This document shows, piece after piece, positions 1-47,181 of a stretch of DNA of 64,000 nt (position 1 is the first letter of the stretch; every line of letters begins with the position of its first letter). Origin of the DNA: Conus ventricosus. Lineage: Eukaryota; Mollusca; Gastropoda; Neogastropoda; Conidae. The translations under genes were made by a program, and so were the position numbers. The stretch is taken from the NCBI GenBank assembly GCA_018398815.1, contig CM031616.1:23529404-23593403 (forward strand). Reading direction: 5' to 3'. The notes under the pieces were generated by a model. The model saw only the letters and a list, made by a program, of their open reading frames with translations. It searched no databases and was not told the origin of the DNA.

Positions 1-280
1 TCGGACATGGGGAGCAAATGACTGCAAGCGCCATATCTCGGGAAAATGCACAAAGAGACAGCTGCGAGTGCCTCCAGTCAGAAGATCACATCGTTGTTTA
101 CGAAATCCAGCGAGAGCAGCCGTCAGACCCACACACGGAAGATCACCAACGCAGAAAGACTGTTGTGTGAGCTGATCTGCGAAAACAACTTGTCCCTGAG
201 CTGTGCTGACAAGATAGTGGCGAAAATGAAAAGGTCCTTTTCATTTTCGCCACTATCTTGTCAGCACAGCTCAGGGACAC
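1..280 (+). mobile_element. 3' part of a hAT-like transposase fragment ending in a perfect palindrome
   Basis: The reading frame from 46 encodes a Ser/Thr-rich stretch containing KITSLFTKS, then NAERLLCELICENN and LSCADKIVAKM. This matches the pattern just after the BED-like zinc finger in hAT-type transposases, where an xSFF/SLF motif precedes a helix of the form AExLxxELLVENNxPLS. The same pattern occurs in the element at 3831-4890 (LTSFF, IRAEAMVTETLVKMNVPLS). At 191 the coding strand folds back on itself as a perfect inverted repeat to 279, so the frame stops being meaningful. The 5' part lies outside the window. Family assignment is by pattern; no core catalytic domain is visible. Confidence 0.6.
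191..279. repeat. Perfect 44-bp palindrome with a 1-nt spacer
   Basis: Bases 191-234 are the exact reverse complement of 236-279, with a single T at 235 between the arms. The left arm is hAT-like coding sequence. A poly-T run follows at about 293-319. Confidence 0.95.
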
Positions 281-1309
281 ACACACAAAATATTTTTTTT
301 TTTTTTTTTTTTTTTTTTTGTGGGGGGGGTTGTACATTAGGTTATTCATCAGTGGTGTCATCTGTGGTGACTGCTGTGTAAGTTACAAACTGTCAAGTAT
401 ATCACCTTTGAATTGACCTGAAACTCCTGTCCTGAGTCCGTCATCTGCCATCATCCCAAGGTATTTTAATTCTGCTTTGTTGTTTTTGTTCCTTTTTTAC
501 TGTTTATATTTTTTGTTAAAATGTTAAAAATGTAGTTGGAGTTTTGTACACATTATTTGTTCAATGTTAAAAATGTAGTTGGAGTTTTGTACACATTATT
601 TGTTCAAAAACGCCGTGTATTACGCGTCCGTGGAATTACTGAAGGAAATGCAAAATTACTGAAAATCTCTGTGGTTATTACTGATGAGCACAACATGAGG
701 TAGGCAGGTCTGAGACATGGTGTGTGAGTCAAGGGGAAGTGGGTCTGAGAGTCTGAGTCTCATTGAAGTGTACTGAGAGTGAGATTTAGTTCCCTTTATC
801 TCCCAGGGTGTGCGTGTGTGTGTGTGTGTTTTAAATATTCTGATTGTGGTGATGTTCTTGCCAGATAGGATAAAGGCACATGTAAATATGAGAAAAACAC
901 TTTCAACAGCTCGGCTCAATTCCTGTCATCATGTCACATAATTTCTTGTCTGAACTGAAGGGCACAAGGGAGAGAGTCAAACAGTCCTTACATCAGTTAA
1001 ACCCAACCATCCATTGTAAATCATTTGATATATCTCCAAAGCTCCAAAGATGTATCGAAAGTGTTCGTTTCTACTTGAATTCTCATCATCCCAGCTAGAC
1101 TGTGGTGGTAGTTGCAGGTTTCGAGTTTATTAGTGTGCAGTAGTTAATAAGATATCCCCCCACCTCTTATACCATCCACTTGTTATCTTGTTTGCTGGAT
1201 GTGGGTTGTAATCTAAACGTGCACCAAATCTGTCAGATTCCTAGATATCAGTAACTCTGGTAAGCTTGATCATTTTTTTGATGAAATCCATTATTTCTTG
1301 CTTTATGTA
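280..1309. other. Non-coding stretch: poly-T run and short tandem duplication
   Basis: A 27-nt poly-T run followed by poly-G lies at about 293-328. A segment of about 45 bp containing ATGTTAAAAATGTAGTTGG is duplicated in tandem at about 519-606. A short GT repeat lies near 808-830. I see no exon or recognisable element in the remainder. Confidence 0.6.
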
Positions 1310-1600
1310 TTAAAGGGGTCCTCACCCCTAAATAGCATGTTTGGGTTGTTCAAAAGTATGATCGAGCGTGTTTCGATGTACGTGTTACTTTTCTTCTAGA
1401 ACTCACTTCTATCCGTGTTTCGGGCAGTGCAAGTAGCCAAATCGTGACTCGCCACGGAGATTGCCGAGCACAGTACGGAAAGAGACGAGAGTCGGGGATT
1501 CCGCAAGTGACGTATCAATGCCAAGACTACCATGAATGAAAGACATGTCCCTAAAAGCTTTCGCTATGAGGACGTAAAACTCAACTGTTTTCCGGCGATA

Positions 1601-1725
1601 ATGGCAGATGCTACTAGCTACGAGTCAAGTTCCAACGAAGAGGACATCGAACGTGAAATTTTCACTTAAGTGTATGGAGTTCAGCCGTACCAGTTTGAAC
1701 CTACAGCTCCTTGTACAGTACCACC
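1601..1725 (+). pseudogene. Fragment of a transposon-borne gene with a GVQPYQFEP motif
   Basis: An ATG at 1601 opens an acidic N-terminus (MADATSYESSSNEEDIER) that stops at 1667-1669. In a shifted frame the text continues VYGVQPYQFEPTAP. From memory, this GxQPYxFEP motif near an acidic start is common at the N-terminus of P2X7-intracellular-domain-like proteins associated with invertebrate repeats; this was not verified. Only the first 40 or so residues remain, with a frameshift. It lies inside the TTAA element, transcribed opposite to the THAP remnant. Confidence 0.4.
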
Positions 1726-2072
1726 TCCCTCGCCATCAGACGCTTGTATTTCTTTCCAGGCAGTTCGACATTTTACAGGTTGACCATATTATGTACATGT
1801 ACACACATACGCACGACACAGATAGTACATGATATAAACATGCACACACATCTGTTTACAAACACACACACACACACACATATTACTGTAGCATGTAAAT
1901 AACTTTAAAATGATTATGTGATAAACCACATTTTCTTTCAGTTGTTTAGATCTATCAGATAATGCCTTTTCCTTTGAACAGGAGTTTGTCAGCTACTGCA
2001 TCATCACACTAATTCTCTTCCCTGCTGTAGAAATCTTTTCAATAGCTGTTCACTTTCAGTCCCTCCCCCCCC

Positions 2073-2103
<31 letters not shown>

Positions 2104-2603
2104 ACACTTTTTTACATTCCTCATTTTCAATCTCACTCTCTCCACTTAAATTCTGAAGTTCCACAATGACAATTAGAATCTGAGGGGTCTTTTACAATAT
2201 ATTGCAGTCAAAGATTCTGGCTGTTATTGTAAAAACTGATGCAGATCTAAGCAGCAGATCTAAGCTCATTATTCTCTTACCAGGGCAGTGTATAGCATAC
2301 AGACATACCATACCTGCATATATCTTAAAATGCACACTAAATCACCATCCTGTTTCCAAATACCACACCTGACTACTGCTACGATTCAGCCGTAGCAACT
2401 ACGTATTTGAGGGTCTGCTACGGAGCTACGACGAGCGATAATTTTGCTACGGTTTTTTCAAAGTTGAAGTCGATCATGGCGTTTTAGTAGATTTTGCGCT
2501 TAGTGAGTAGAGCAGTTCCGTTAGACGCGAGTGTTGAGCGGACTCGGTTTTCCTGTTCCTATCGCGCATGCGTGCAAGTCATTCAGTCTCTTTCGAATCG
2601 ATA

Positions 2604-3160
2604 ATGGCGGCACCGGCGAGCGAAAGCGATTGTGAGAAGATTTCAACACCTCCACGACCTGGTGAAAGACGGTGTCTCGAGGGAAGTGAAAGCGGGCCGA
2701 GCAAATGTAAACGTAAAAGAGTTCGTGCGGCAGAGCAGACGTTTAGGCAAAGTTACACGGGGCCGGATAGCTCAGTTGGTAGAGCGTCGGACTCGTGATC
2801 CTGGGGTTGCGGGTTCGAATTTCGGTATAGGGGGATTTTTCCCTCGAGTTAACATTGGTTCTGACTCCATTCCCCATATAGTCGTTCGGATGGGACTATA
2901 AACCGAGGTCTAGTCTGTGTCACATGCACTAAGATCATACACGGACTCTAAAGATCCCGATGCTCATGTCCTAAGACGGGTGAGTACCGGCTACACGAAA
3001 ATACACAATGCATGCAACCTGTGTGCCAGAATAGTTTACGTGAAGACTGTGGGCACGGGGCAGGTTAAACATCCCCATCTGGAAGAAGAAGAAGAATGGC
3101 CATGCATAGTGAAAAGTCATAATGGCGATCCACACTATGCCTACTGTAATTTGTGCAAAG
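2604..3160 (+). pseudogene. hAT-like transposase N-terminus split by a SINE
   Basis: The frame from 2604 runs about 50 residues (acidic, then KCKRKRVRAAEQTFRQSYT) to about 2757. It is broken by a tRNA-derived SINE and resumes after 3096 with WPCIVKSHNGDPHYAYCNLCK. The cysteines fit the first half of a BED-like zinc finger. The second half of the finger and the catalytic core are absent. Confidence 0.55.
2761..3096 (+). mobile_element. tRNA-derived SINE, GAA-repeat tail
   Basis: The head has a Pol III A box (TAGCTCAGTTGGTAGAGC, about 2769-2786) and a B box (GGGTTCGAAT, 2811-2820). A body follows with TTAACATTGGTTCTGACTCC and AAACCGAGGTC, shared with the SINEs at 38876 and 60180. The tail ends in a GAA repeat at about 3082-3096. 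It interrupts the hAT-like reading frame, so it is younger than that element. No clean target duplication could be assigned. Confidence 0.85.
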
Positions 3161-3547
3161 TTCAGTTAACTTTTGTTACACTTTTTTCTTCATATATCTT
3201 GATCTACACACAAACTTTTTTCTTCACATATTTTCATCTACACATAGCCTATGCAGTGAATGTTTGGCTTATCTAGCAAGTCCAAATATCTTTTATCAAA
3301 TAATGGTCTCTATTATCATACCTAACTCTTATTTGTCTCTGTCTCTTACTCTGACTCCTGCATCTCTCTTTTTTGTCTCTTTCTCTCTAAGTAAGAATGA
3401 TGTTTCTATTCATTGTAACATGGTATTTTCTTCTTTGGTCCTAATCCTATATGTTTTAGGTTTGTGCTGGATGAGAATTCATTAATCCAATACCAATAAA
3501 TTAAGTAATGAGCTCAAAATTGAGTTTTGTCATATGTTGTAAGGTAG

Positions 3548-3548
<1 letters not shown>

Positions 3549-3609
<61 letters not shown>
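3549..3609. repeat. (TC)n microsatellite
   Basis: About 30 TC units with almost no interruptions, inside hAT-like copy A. Confidence 0.95.
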
Positions 3610-3611
<2 letters not shown>

Positions 3612-3830
3612 GAAATGAAGGTAGTATTTACTATTATTAAAGCAAAGAAACATAGTTTTTCATTTATGATTAGATAGCAGTAGTTTGAAATGAGCCCGCG
3701 GTAGTTTGAAACCTGGCCGAGGTAGTGGCTACTGGTTAGAGGGTCTTGCTACTGGAAACAGAAGTCTCTGCTACTGGAAATGGTTTGCTGATGTAGTCAG
3801 GTCTGAAATACTGATAAATGATTCACTTAC

Positions 3831-4890
3831 CAGACCTGTTTACTCTTACGATTTTGCCGTAATTTTTACGAGAAAAAATCGAAATTACGGGAATTACGGC
3901 CAAAAAAAATTATTACGGGGAAAAAAAAAAAAAAATCTTAAACGCAAAGTTTCTTTTGCTACGATTCCGGTCAAAAGGCAAACAGCATTGAAGCGTTTCC
4001 CAGCGTGCCTTGCGTCTTATCCTTTGCAAAGATGGCGACGAAGCGAACACGCGCGCCCACGGCTGGTTCATCCAAATGTTCAAAAGTTGCAAAAGTTCGG
4101 CAACAGTTCCGTGAATCATACCTGAAGACGCCTGGAATACAGAGATCGTCACTTGGCGAAGAGTATGCCTTCTGTGGTTACTGTTCATCGGATTTTTCTA
4201 TCGCGCATTCAGGCCAGTATGACATAGAGTTACACTGCAAAACGAAAAAAACACCTGAAGTACGTTGAAACGAAGAAAGATGCCGAGTCTTCACAGAAAC
4301 TGACATCGTTTTTCACGACTGAAAAGAAGAATACCAAAAAGGAGTTCGATGATTTGTCTGTCATAAGGGCAGAAGCAATGGTAACGGAAACCTTGGTGAA
4401 AATGAACGTGCCATTGTCTGTGTCTGATGTTATCATTGTGGTGTTTCCAAGTTCAAGAAGCATGAACTTGACTTCAGAGTGCCTGCTAGCTGAACAACAT
4501 ATAGTGACTTGCAACATTAGTATACTTATAAACAGTATTCAAGAGTGGCTTCTTCATCATAAAGTGATTTGTGTGTATGAAATACAAGGATACTCCCACT
4601 CCCAGTTGTGGTGTTTACAAGTTCAAGCATGAAACAGACTTGAGAGTGCCTGGTAGCTGAACAATTTGAAGGTAACTGGTAAGTAAAGTGTTATTAAAAA
4701 TTAAATACTATAATTGTATAATTAACCAAAGTCTTGTTATTATGGTATAAATGCTTTACATTTGATATACATGTGTAAGTGCAAAAAGTCGCTAAATATT
4801 GCGATTATGAAAATTACAGGTTTTTTTCTGAAATTACAGGTTTTTTTATGAGACATTACAGGTACAACGAAATTGGGGTAAACAGGTCTG
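3831..4890 (+). mobile_element. hAT-like transposon with 6-bp TSD (ACTTAC), copy B
   Basis: The termini are CAGACCTGTTTAC on the left (3831-3843) and its near-perfect reverse complement on the right, ending in GTAAACAGGTCTG at 4890. ACTTAC at 3825-3830 is repeated at 4891-4896. Subterminal TTACG/CGTAA motifs recur at the left end. It encodes a BED-like finger and the start of the next transposase segment (4032 to about 4425) but nothing of the catalytic core, so it is a non-autonomous derivative. It inserted 19 bp beyond the TSD of copy A. Confidence 0.85.
4032..4430 (+). pseudogene. hAT-like transposase N-terminus with BED-like zinc finger, frameshifted
   Basis: From the ATG at 4032: a basic start, then VRQQFRESYLKTPG, and a finger with AFCGYCSSDFSIAHSG and DIELHC. 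The frame breaks in an A run near 4243-4251. One base off, it continues as KHLKYVETKKDAESSQKLTS, then FFTTEKKNTKK and IRAEAMVTETLVKMNVPLS, to about 4425. The finger has a C-x2-C pair and downstream His residues. This architecture is known from hAT-type proteins carrying DUF4371-like cores. The catalytic core is missing. Confidence 0.7.
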
Positions 4891-5182
4891 ACTTACTAAA
4901 GCATATGGTTGTTGGGCGGAAACTTGAACTTGCAGCGGTGCCTGATGTTCAGCAATGTCCTGAAAAATAAAAAACCAAACTATTATTCACTGAAGTCCAA
5001 CAAGTTGTTATTTGTGGACATGGACACTTTCTTGTTAATAAGAAGCATAACTTCAGTATTGTTGGAAGCAGTAACAGCAGGGGAAAAAATCAATCACAAA
5101 CATGCAACAGTTTCAGTGGCAGCAGGCAGTGTGACTGCCAACAAAAACCAACAACTATCTTTACAACCAGCCGTACACTGAG

Positions 5183-5625
5183 AATGAAATGAAACCCAAA
5201 AAGATCAACCACCCATTCCACAAACCTTACCTTCTTTACGCCTCTGAGTTTGGCTCTCTTGCTCCTGACAGAATCCGTGTCACTGTTGCGTTTGAGGCTT
5301 GCACTTGCAGGTGGCGAATGAACAGAGAGTGCTTTAATACATCTTTCTGTTATAATAGTTGGCACAGCATCCTCTTTCAGCTGTCTTCGAACCGAATTCC
5401 AGCTTCCACCTTTACTTTCCAGGTGTGTTGGTCTTGGAAACTGTGCTCTTCGAAGTGACGACCGCAAATGCCATGATAACTGTCCCGAAGAACAAAATCT
5501 TTCCTCGTTGTGGTGACAAAATTTATCCACAATCGCCTAAACTTGCTGGAAGCACCTGGAAAAGCATGAACGCGTACTCTTTGCTTATTTCCTAATGAAA
5601 TTCCGCAACCAAACACAGCACACAT
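5183..5625 (-). pseudogene. THAP zinc-finger domain remnant, frameshifted
   Basis: Starting at 5625, the minus-strand product opens MCAVFGCGISLGNKQRVRVH and has FP, RLWINFV and CGRHFEEHSF. These are the hallmarks of a C2CH THAP DNA-binding domain (AxFGC near the start, FP, W, then CxxHF). The frame closes at 5377 after RFEDS. One base off, the adjacent frame gives QLKEDAVPTIITE, the expected end of a THAP domain (LKxxAVPTI), then a basic tail. The domain is thus complete but for a one-base shift. It lies inside the TTAA-flanked element, supporting a Kolobok-type origin. No transposase core follows. Confidence 0.75.
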
Positions 5626-5875
5626 ATCTCACTTCAGCCGAACAGGAAGAGCGACTTGGCTTTTCTACGTCATCAATCGGGAAACCCCCCTATTATCGAA
5701 ATCGAGGCTGTCGTTCCTGTTTCAGCCTCTCGCTTTCCCAATCCGCAGGAAATGCTGCTCTCACTGCAAAATGAGAGCACAGGCGGCTGATTCGGGGCTG
5801 GGTTTCGCAATACGACCACATACCAAAGCCGTCTATTTGGTCAAAATAGATTTGTAAAAATGGGTGAGATACCCT

Positions 5876-6251
5876 TTAAATTGAAAGGGGGGGGGGGGGG
5901 GGCAAGAATCCTGAATCTGCCTCATGACCTTGATCCGCACCAAAATTTTAATGGGTTTGACCCTGAGCCACATTCTGTCTGCTGACCAGTTTTGTTATTG
6001 CCATTTTAATCGTTTCTGTTGTCCTTGACAGTCCTTAGTATGTCCAGGCAGAGACTCAAAACATCTATTCCAAAGCTTAATTAAAGTTGTGATTCTTCTT
6101 TGTCGTTACGTTCAATCAGTTTTGAGTGTTCAGTGTTATTGTTTTACTTCAGGATTTCTACTGTAGAGGGTGAAGTTGGGAGAGGGGGGGGGGGCACTGT
6201 ACCTGTTGTGCTATTTACAGGGCCCTTTGTTTGGCTGTGCTCTGTTTCCAG
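5876..6251 (+). other. Intron upstream of the first visible CKAP5 exon
   Basis: Poly-G tracts lie at about 5886-5902 and 6183-6194. No coding exon is visible. The previous CKAP5 exon, which should encode the start of the same TOG domain, is not in the window. Confidence 0.6.
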
Positions 6252-42601
<36,350 letters not shown>

Positions 42602-45026
42602 TGTGATTGTCTGCCTGCTTGTTTTTTAAGACTGTTGTGTTTGTGGATGGATGAGAGCGAGCTGGTTAGGCATTCCTATGCTCAGTATTTATGTGGCTGG
42701 AGGGGATGTGAAGGAAAAACGTTACTCTTTTTTGTTATATTGCACCATACACACATGCCACCACACAAATTAACAAGTCAGAACTTGCCAATATCATTTT
42801 ATTTTAAAACTTCAACAAGAACATCTTTTACCTCTCAATGTAACGTAGTTTTTTTTTCATTTCTTTTTCCCATTAATGATTAAATTTATCCATTCAAAGC
42901 GCTTCCTACAAAATTCATATGTACATTTTTCAGTGATTTGCCAGTTTTTGTAAACTTTCAGTACATATGTATAGCCCTGTGGTAGATGGAAATCTTCTCT
43001 TTGCGTAGGGCCCTGGTTTTCTTAGTTTTATTTTCGCAATGTGAAACTTTGTCCTGTCTGTATTTAATGGGACAGGTTGGTTTTCATCCCTGTAATCCTT
43101 CATGTCCACAACGTGGTTAATCACAATGGTCACCTCAGGGTTGGATCCTTTCGTAACTCCATACTCTACAATACCAGTGCAACCTGATTCAGCTTAGGGT
43201 AGTCACATCCATTCGGGAAGGTAGAAGACCAATTGCTGCAAGTTGTGTATGTAGCTTGTCTGTTCAGTGTCTGCGTTTACGACGGGGCAAAGCTGTGGGC
43301 TGTACATGCATAGTGTTGTGTTCGGTCTGTGGGGCCACACTTGACATGGACCATAATGTTTTTTCTTCAAGAGATTGAAGAAAGGAGGGAGTGAAAGCAG
43401 GTGGGGGGGGGGGGGGCTGTCGTGGTGTTAGTTTTTGTTTTTGCAACCACTGGAAAAAGTGCAATGACAAATGGGAGAGAATGCGCAAGGCCTTTTTAGG
43501 GCTTCATTGTATCACCACCGTGAATGAAAGGCATTCTTTCTTAATCAAGTTTGGCCTGGTTTTTGGTGGGTAAAGTGAGGAATTCAAAGCAGTTCATAAG
43601 TCTGAGGTTAGGATGTGTATCCAGGTTGGGACCGTCTCTCTGAATGTGAGAAAAAGTTTGGCAACAGGTGTTCCAATGTCTTTCATGAAAACACATACAG
43701 TGTGCAGTCCAGAGCCTTGCAAATGAAAACACATCGCCAAAAAAGCAGGCATGGTATTTTTGGTGCATAAATGGTTTGCATTTTTGATTTTTCATATTGA
43801 GGGAGGGATATAATAGGCAGTGTTTTTTCTGTCGCTCTTTCCTCGTCTGTCTTCTGGGTATGCTTGCGGATGTGCTGTTTAGAGTTCCATCTTTTGGATC
43901 TGTGTGGGTGTGGGTGTGAGTGTGCATGCTTGGGAGAAACGTGCAACACAGAAGGTAACGATATTGTTAAAAATCGAATTCAGACCATCTTGCTTCAGTT
44001 ATTACGTGGTGTGACTTGCTGGAACAGACTTCCAGAGAATAGTGTACTTTTCTTGTATGGACAAGAAGCATCTTCCTGGAGGTTGGGGTTTTTTTTTTTT
44101 TTTTCCTTTTAACCATCACCTTTCTGCAAACCCCGCACTATTCAATGATCCTGTTGACAACACAGGTATCAGGGTGACTTGCCTCTTTACAGAAAAAGGG
44201 ATGAATAGGAGTTTCGACTATTTGAAGGCCATCCTTCATTTATTTTCGGAAGGATGTTAGCTGTGCATTTTTATTAGGAGGTGTCATAACGCAAGTTTCA
44301 AGACCCACGGTGGATTGGATTGTTTAGAAACTGAGGTGGATTATTCACCCCGGAAGTGAACTCTTGTGTTGGCTTAACAACAAAAGTTTGGATGGATTGC
44401 AAAGTTCTTCTCAAAAAGCAACATGGAGGTCTGGTATGACGAAATACCCTCAACTGTATGAATCCTGTAACTGTTCAGTGCTACCCCGAGGGAAATCATT
44501 TACAGGGTATTCAAGATTAATGATAATGCCGTCAACCCCTCAGTAAGGGTGACGTGAATGCATTCGGGCCCTCAGCTCCAACTCCTCAGCGAGTAGCCTT
44601 TTTCTATGCTCTGTTCATTTCAAAACTATGTTGTATATATTTGTTCATTCTCTTCGGAGATACCTGTTGTTTCTGGCTTTGACTGGCACTGATCAAACCG
44701 TCGTGACACTGGATTAGGGATGTCGGGTTGCTGAATTCTGATCGAGAACAAGGATCTTGCAGTCTGTTTCATTGAGTGCATGTTCAGAAATGTTTGAGGG
44801 AAACGGAAAGCCATACTTTGCAATAAAAAATAATGGGTGTCAAGAAGAGAGAACCTGTGCAGATGAGTTTGTGTGTACAAGCGTGATGACTTGGCCGGAG
44901 ACTTGTGTACACAGCATGCATGTTTGAACTGCTAAACAATATAATGTAGCTTTTCAATAGCTTTCCTGAAGGAGGTATTCATTCTTAAGCAGTGGTCATC
45001 GTTGTGTGAAATAATTACCAAATAAA
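42602..45026 (+). other. CKAP5: Putative CKAP5 3' UTR
   Basis: No open frame of note. It contains poly-G (43402-43415) and poly-T (about 44091-44104) tracts. An AATAAA at 45021-45026 is a plausible polyadenylation signal, and another A-rich AATAAAAAA lies near 44822. The UTR extent is a guess. Confidence 0.5.
45021..45026 (+). promoter_or_regulatory. CKAP5: Candidate polyadenylation signal of CKAP5
   Basis: AATAAA, about 2.4 kb after the stop codon, followed within about 50 nt by TG- and T-rich sequence. Confidence 0.4.
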
Positions 45027-45749
45027 CTGCATTTTTAGGTTGAAGTGTTAGATTCCTCTGTTGTATATATTTTTCTTTTTTTTTTTCCTGTGACAAATGA
45101 AGCGTGCGAGATGTGTGTTCTGTTTAGTTCTGTCTCATGTATTTTGTACATGGCACATCTTTTACGACATTAAAAATTGTTGGTTTCCTGCCCTGAATTT
45201 TGGCACAGCAAGGCACCAAAAGCAAAATATGCGTCATAAGTTTTAATCTGCCTGTCTGTCCAAACTTGCTTTCTGGTGTGTATGAGTTGCAGCTTACCAT
45301 TAAAATTGAATTCAATTAAACTGATTGACCTTGTTTTGTGTTGTATGAAGTGAGTGAATGAACATTTACTCTGTAACATGAAAGATGTACAAGTTCAAAG
45401 AGAACAGGTCCTTTCTGCAGTACATTTATTGAAACATTGGCTGGCAAAATGATGCTTAGTGTCTCATAACAAAATGCATGTGGTATTTTTTATAAGTCAC
45501 AAAACCAAGGAAATCTAACAACAAAGTTCATGAACTTGTTTTAACAAAATTATACACCTATCCTTCATCCACAAATCCTGCCAAATGTACATTCTAGCAA
45601 AATGGATACAATTAAATCAAAAGTTACAGAATTTCACTTTTTTTTTTCAGGTAAGAAGTATGCATCAATAACAAAGAAGAAAAAAATCACATAATTATGT
45701 AAGCAAACTGCTGTATGAAGAAACAAGATATGAAGAAACGACGTATCAA

Positions 45750-47175
45750 CAGTGTTGATTCTAGAGCGCGCCCTTGCGGGATTCCCGCAATATTTTTCTG
45801 AAGGCCGCAAAAAATCGCGAAAGACGCGGCCCAAAAGCCGCAAAAAAAAGAGAACGAACGCGTTTTTGCACAACCAGCGCGGCTTCGCCGCTGCCGTGTG
45901 TATAGCCTCCTGAGCAATTCCTTTAGCCGAACGCGCGTTCTACCAAATTTTTTCATTGGCCGAGAAGCAGCAGTTGAGCCAATCAGCGGTACTGGCAGTT
46001 CAACAGTCCTCATGTCGGCTTCAACGATGAAGCGCGCGAAGCCAAACACTCTGTTTTCTTTCGCCTTCACGAAGAAAAAACGCACTGATATATCTAAAGA
46101 TCATCAGCTGGAAGCCGAATGAGTCTACAGCCACCGTTACGGCTACTCAGTCAAGCGATAGCGTGTCTCAGCCGATCGACGCCGGAGGCGAAACGGTTGA
46201 AAGTGCCAGTGAACCCGAAGATCAGCAAGATAATGAAGATGGTGAAAACGAAGCCGATCCCTCCAGTTCGAAACGGAGGAGCAGAAGAAACTCTACAAGG
46301 CGTTTCAAGAATCATGGTTGAAAGACAGACCCTGGTTAAAGAAGGAAGAAGATGGAAGCATGATGTGCTCCTTGTGCCTGAAACACAAAAAAAAAGAACA
46401 CGTTCACGAAGCCGGGGTGCAAGAACTATCGAACATCGACTCTGACACGGCATGTTCCGACTGTGAGCGTGGTTTCAGTGCCCAAAATGCCATCAAGACA
46501 GCCAGGAGAAACAGGCTGAAAGAAGACAGCCTCAATGTGCTGATGACCATCAAATGTGAAGGTCCTCCCATCAATGACCATGACTTCACAGCTGCTGCAG
46601 CAGAGTGGAAGCAACAGAAGGATAGGAGGATCTACAAGAAATGAATGGAGTTCTGTGGGCTGTACATATGTATAAAGCTTTTCAGATGTGTATGGTGAAG
46701 GTGTACACAGTGACTTTTCACAGTTAAAGGGTTTTCTTAAGGTGATGGTATATAAATCTTGACAATAGTGATGGTCACTTCATATAAAGAGACTGAATTA
46801 ATTGTGGGGTAGGCTTAGAGTTGTTGGATTCTATGATGAGGTGACAACAGACTTGCTCACTTGCTGTATGACTGCCAAGAAGGGAGCTCAGCTGAGTACA
46901 TGCACCACCAGAAAAAGACAAGTCTTCTAAGGTATGTCAGAATGTGTGTGTACTCTGTGTGTGTGTGTGTGTGTTTCTGTAATAAAATGTAACTCGTTTC
47001 TTGTTTCTTTTTGTTGTTTTAGTTTACTTTGGCCATAATGTAATCATTGTGATTAAGCTTTAAAATCTGAATTTTCACGCGTTTTGAGGGCCTCCCATTT
47101 TCTCCCTATGGGCCCCCTTTTTTTATGTGAGGGGGCCCTTGGGCCCCCTTTTTTGAAATCCTAGAATCAACACTG
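45750..47175 (+). mobile_element. hAT-like transposon with 6-bp TSD (TATCAA), copy D
   Basis: The left end CAGTGTTGATTCTAG and the right end (47161-47175) are exact 15-bp inverted repeats. TATCAA at 45744-45749 repeats at 47176-47181. It carries broken coding sequence for both ends of a hAT-type transposase but not the middle. It lies about 0.7 kb beyond the putative CKAP5 polyadenylation site. Subterminal sequence is rich in CGCG and CCGC on the left and GGGCCCCC on the right. Confidence 0.85.
46020..46644 (+). pseudogene. hAT-like transposase with N- and C-terminal parts, core deleted
   Basis: Pieces in order: TMKRAKPNTLFSFAFTKKKR (frame 1, to 46122), then after stops and shifts ESWLKDRPWLKKEEDG and MMCSLCLKHKKKE with a C-x2-C pair (BED-like finger). 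A jump leads straight to ACSDCERGFSAQNAIKTARR, NRLKEDSLNVLMTIKCEGPP, then AAAEWKQQKDRRIYKK and the stop at 46644. The last block is the C-terminal hAT dimerisation region (SERGFSxxNxIKTxxRNxLxxxxLxxLMxI). The catalytic core between them, several hundred residues in the family, is gone. Confidence 0.75.
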
Positions 47176-47181
47176 TATCAA

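Larger units (their letters stand above)
2364..3805 (+). mobile_element. hAT-like transposon with 6-bp TSD (AAATAC), copy A
   Basis: The left end reads CACACCTGACTAC and the right end, reverse-complemented, CAGACCTGACTAC (12 of 13 identical). The flanks are AAATAC at 2358-2363 and again at 3806-3811, a perfect 6-bp duplication. Inside, an ATG at 2604 opens a basic N-terminus ending in AEQTFRQSYT. After an inserted SINE the frame resumes as EWPCIVKSHNGDPHYAYC with a C-x2-C zinc pair (about 3095-3155), the usual opening of a BED-like finger. The rest is non-coding and holds a CT microsatellite. The copy is non-autonomous. It sits immediately left of copy B inside the TTAA element. Confidence 0.8.
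1314..5875. mobile_element. Kolobok-like DNA transposon (TTAA target) with nested hAT insertions
   Basis: The element is bounded by TTAA at 1310-1313 and 5876-5879. Its ends begin TTAAAGGGGTCCTCACCC on the left and, reverse-complemented, TTAAAGGGTATCTCACCC on the right, giving imperfect inverted termini. TTAA target sites, a TTAAAGG start and a THAP zinc finger are known features of the Kolobok/T2 superfamily. Inside are a short + strand frame with VYGVQPYQFEP (about 1601-1720) and a - strand THAP domain (5183-5625). Two hAT-like elements (2364-3805 and 3831-4890) inserted later. Without them the element would be about 2 kb. Transposase catalytic residues were not seen, so it is a decayed or internally deleted copy. 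piggyBac also uses TTAA but lacks THAP domains. Confidence 0.7.

Noticed and set aside
2761..2840. Functional tRNA gene
   Set aside because: The A and B boxes are present, but the acceptor stem does not close and a SINE body with a GAA tail follows. The same holds at 38876, 60180 and 14321.
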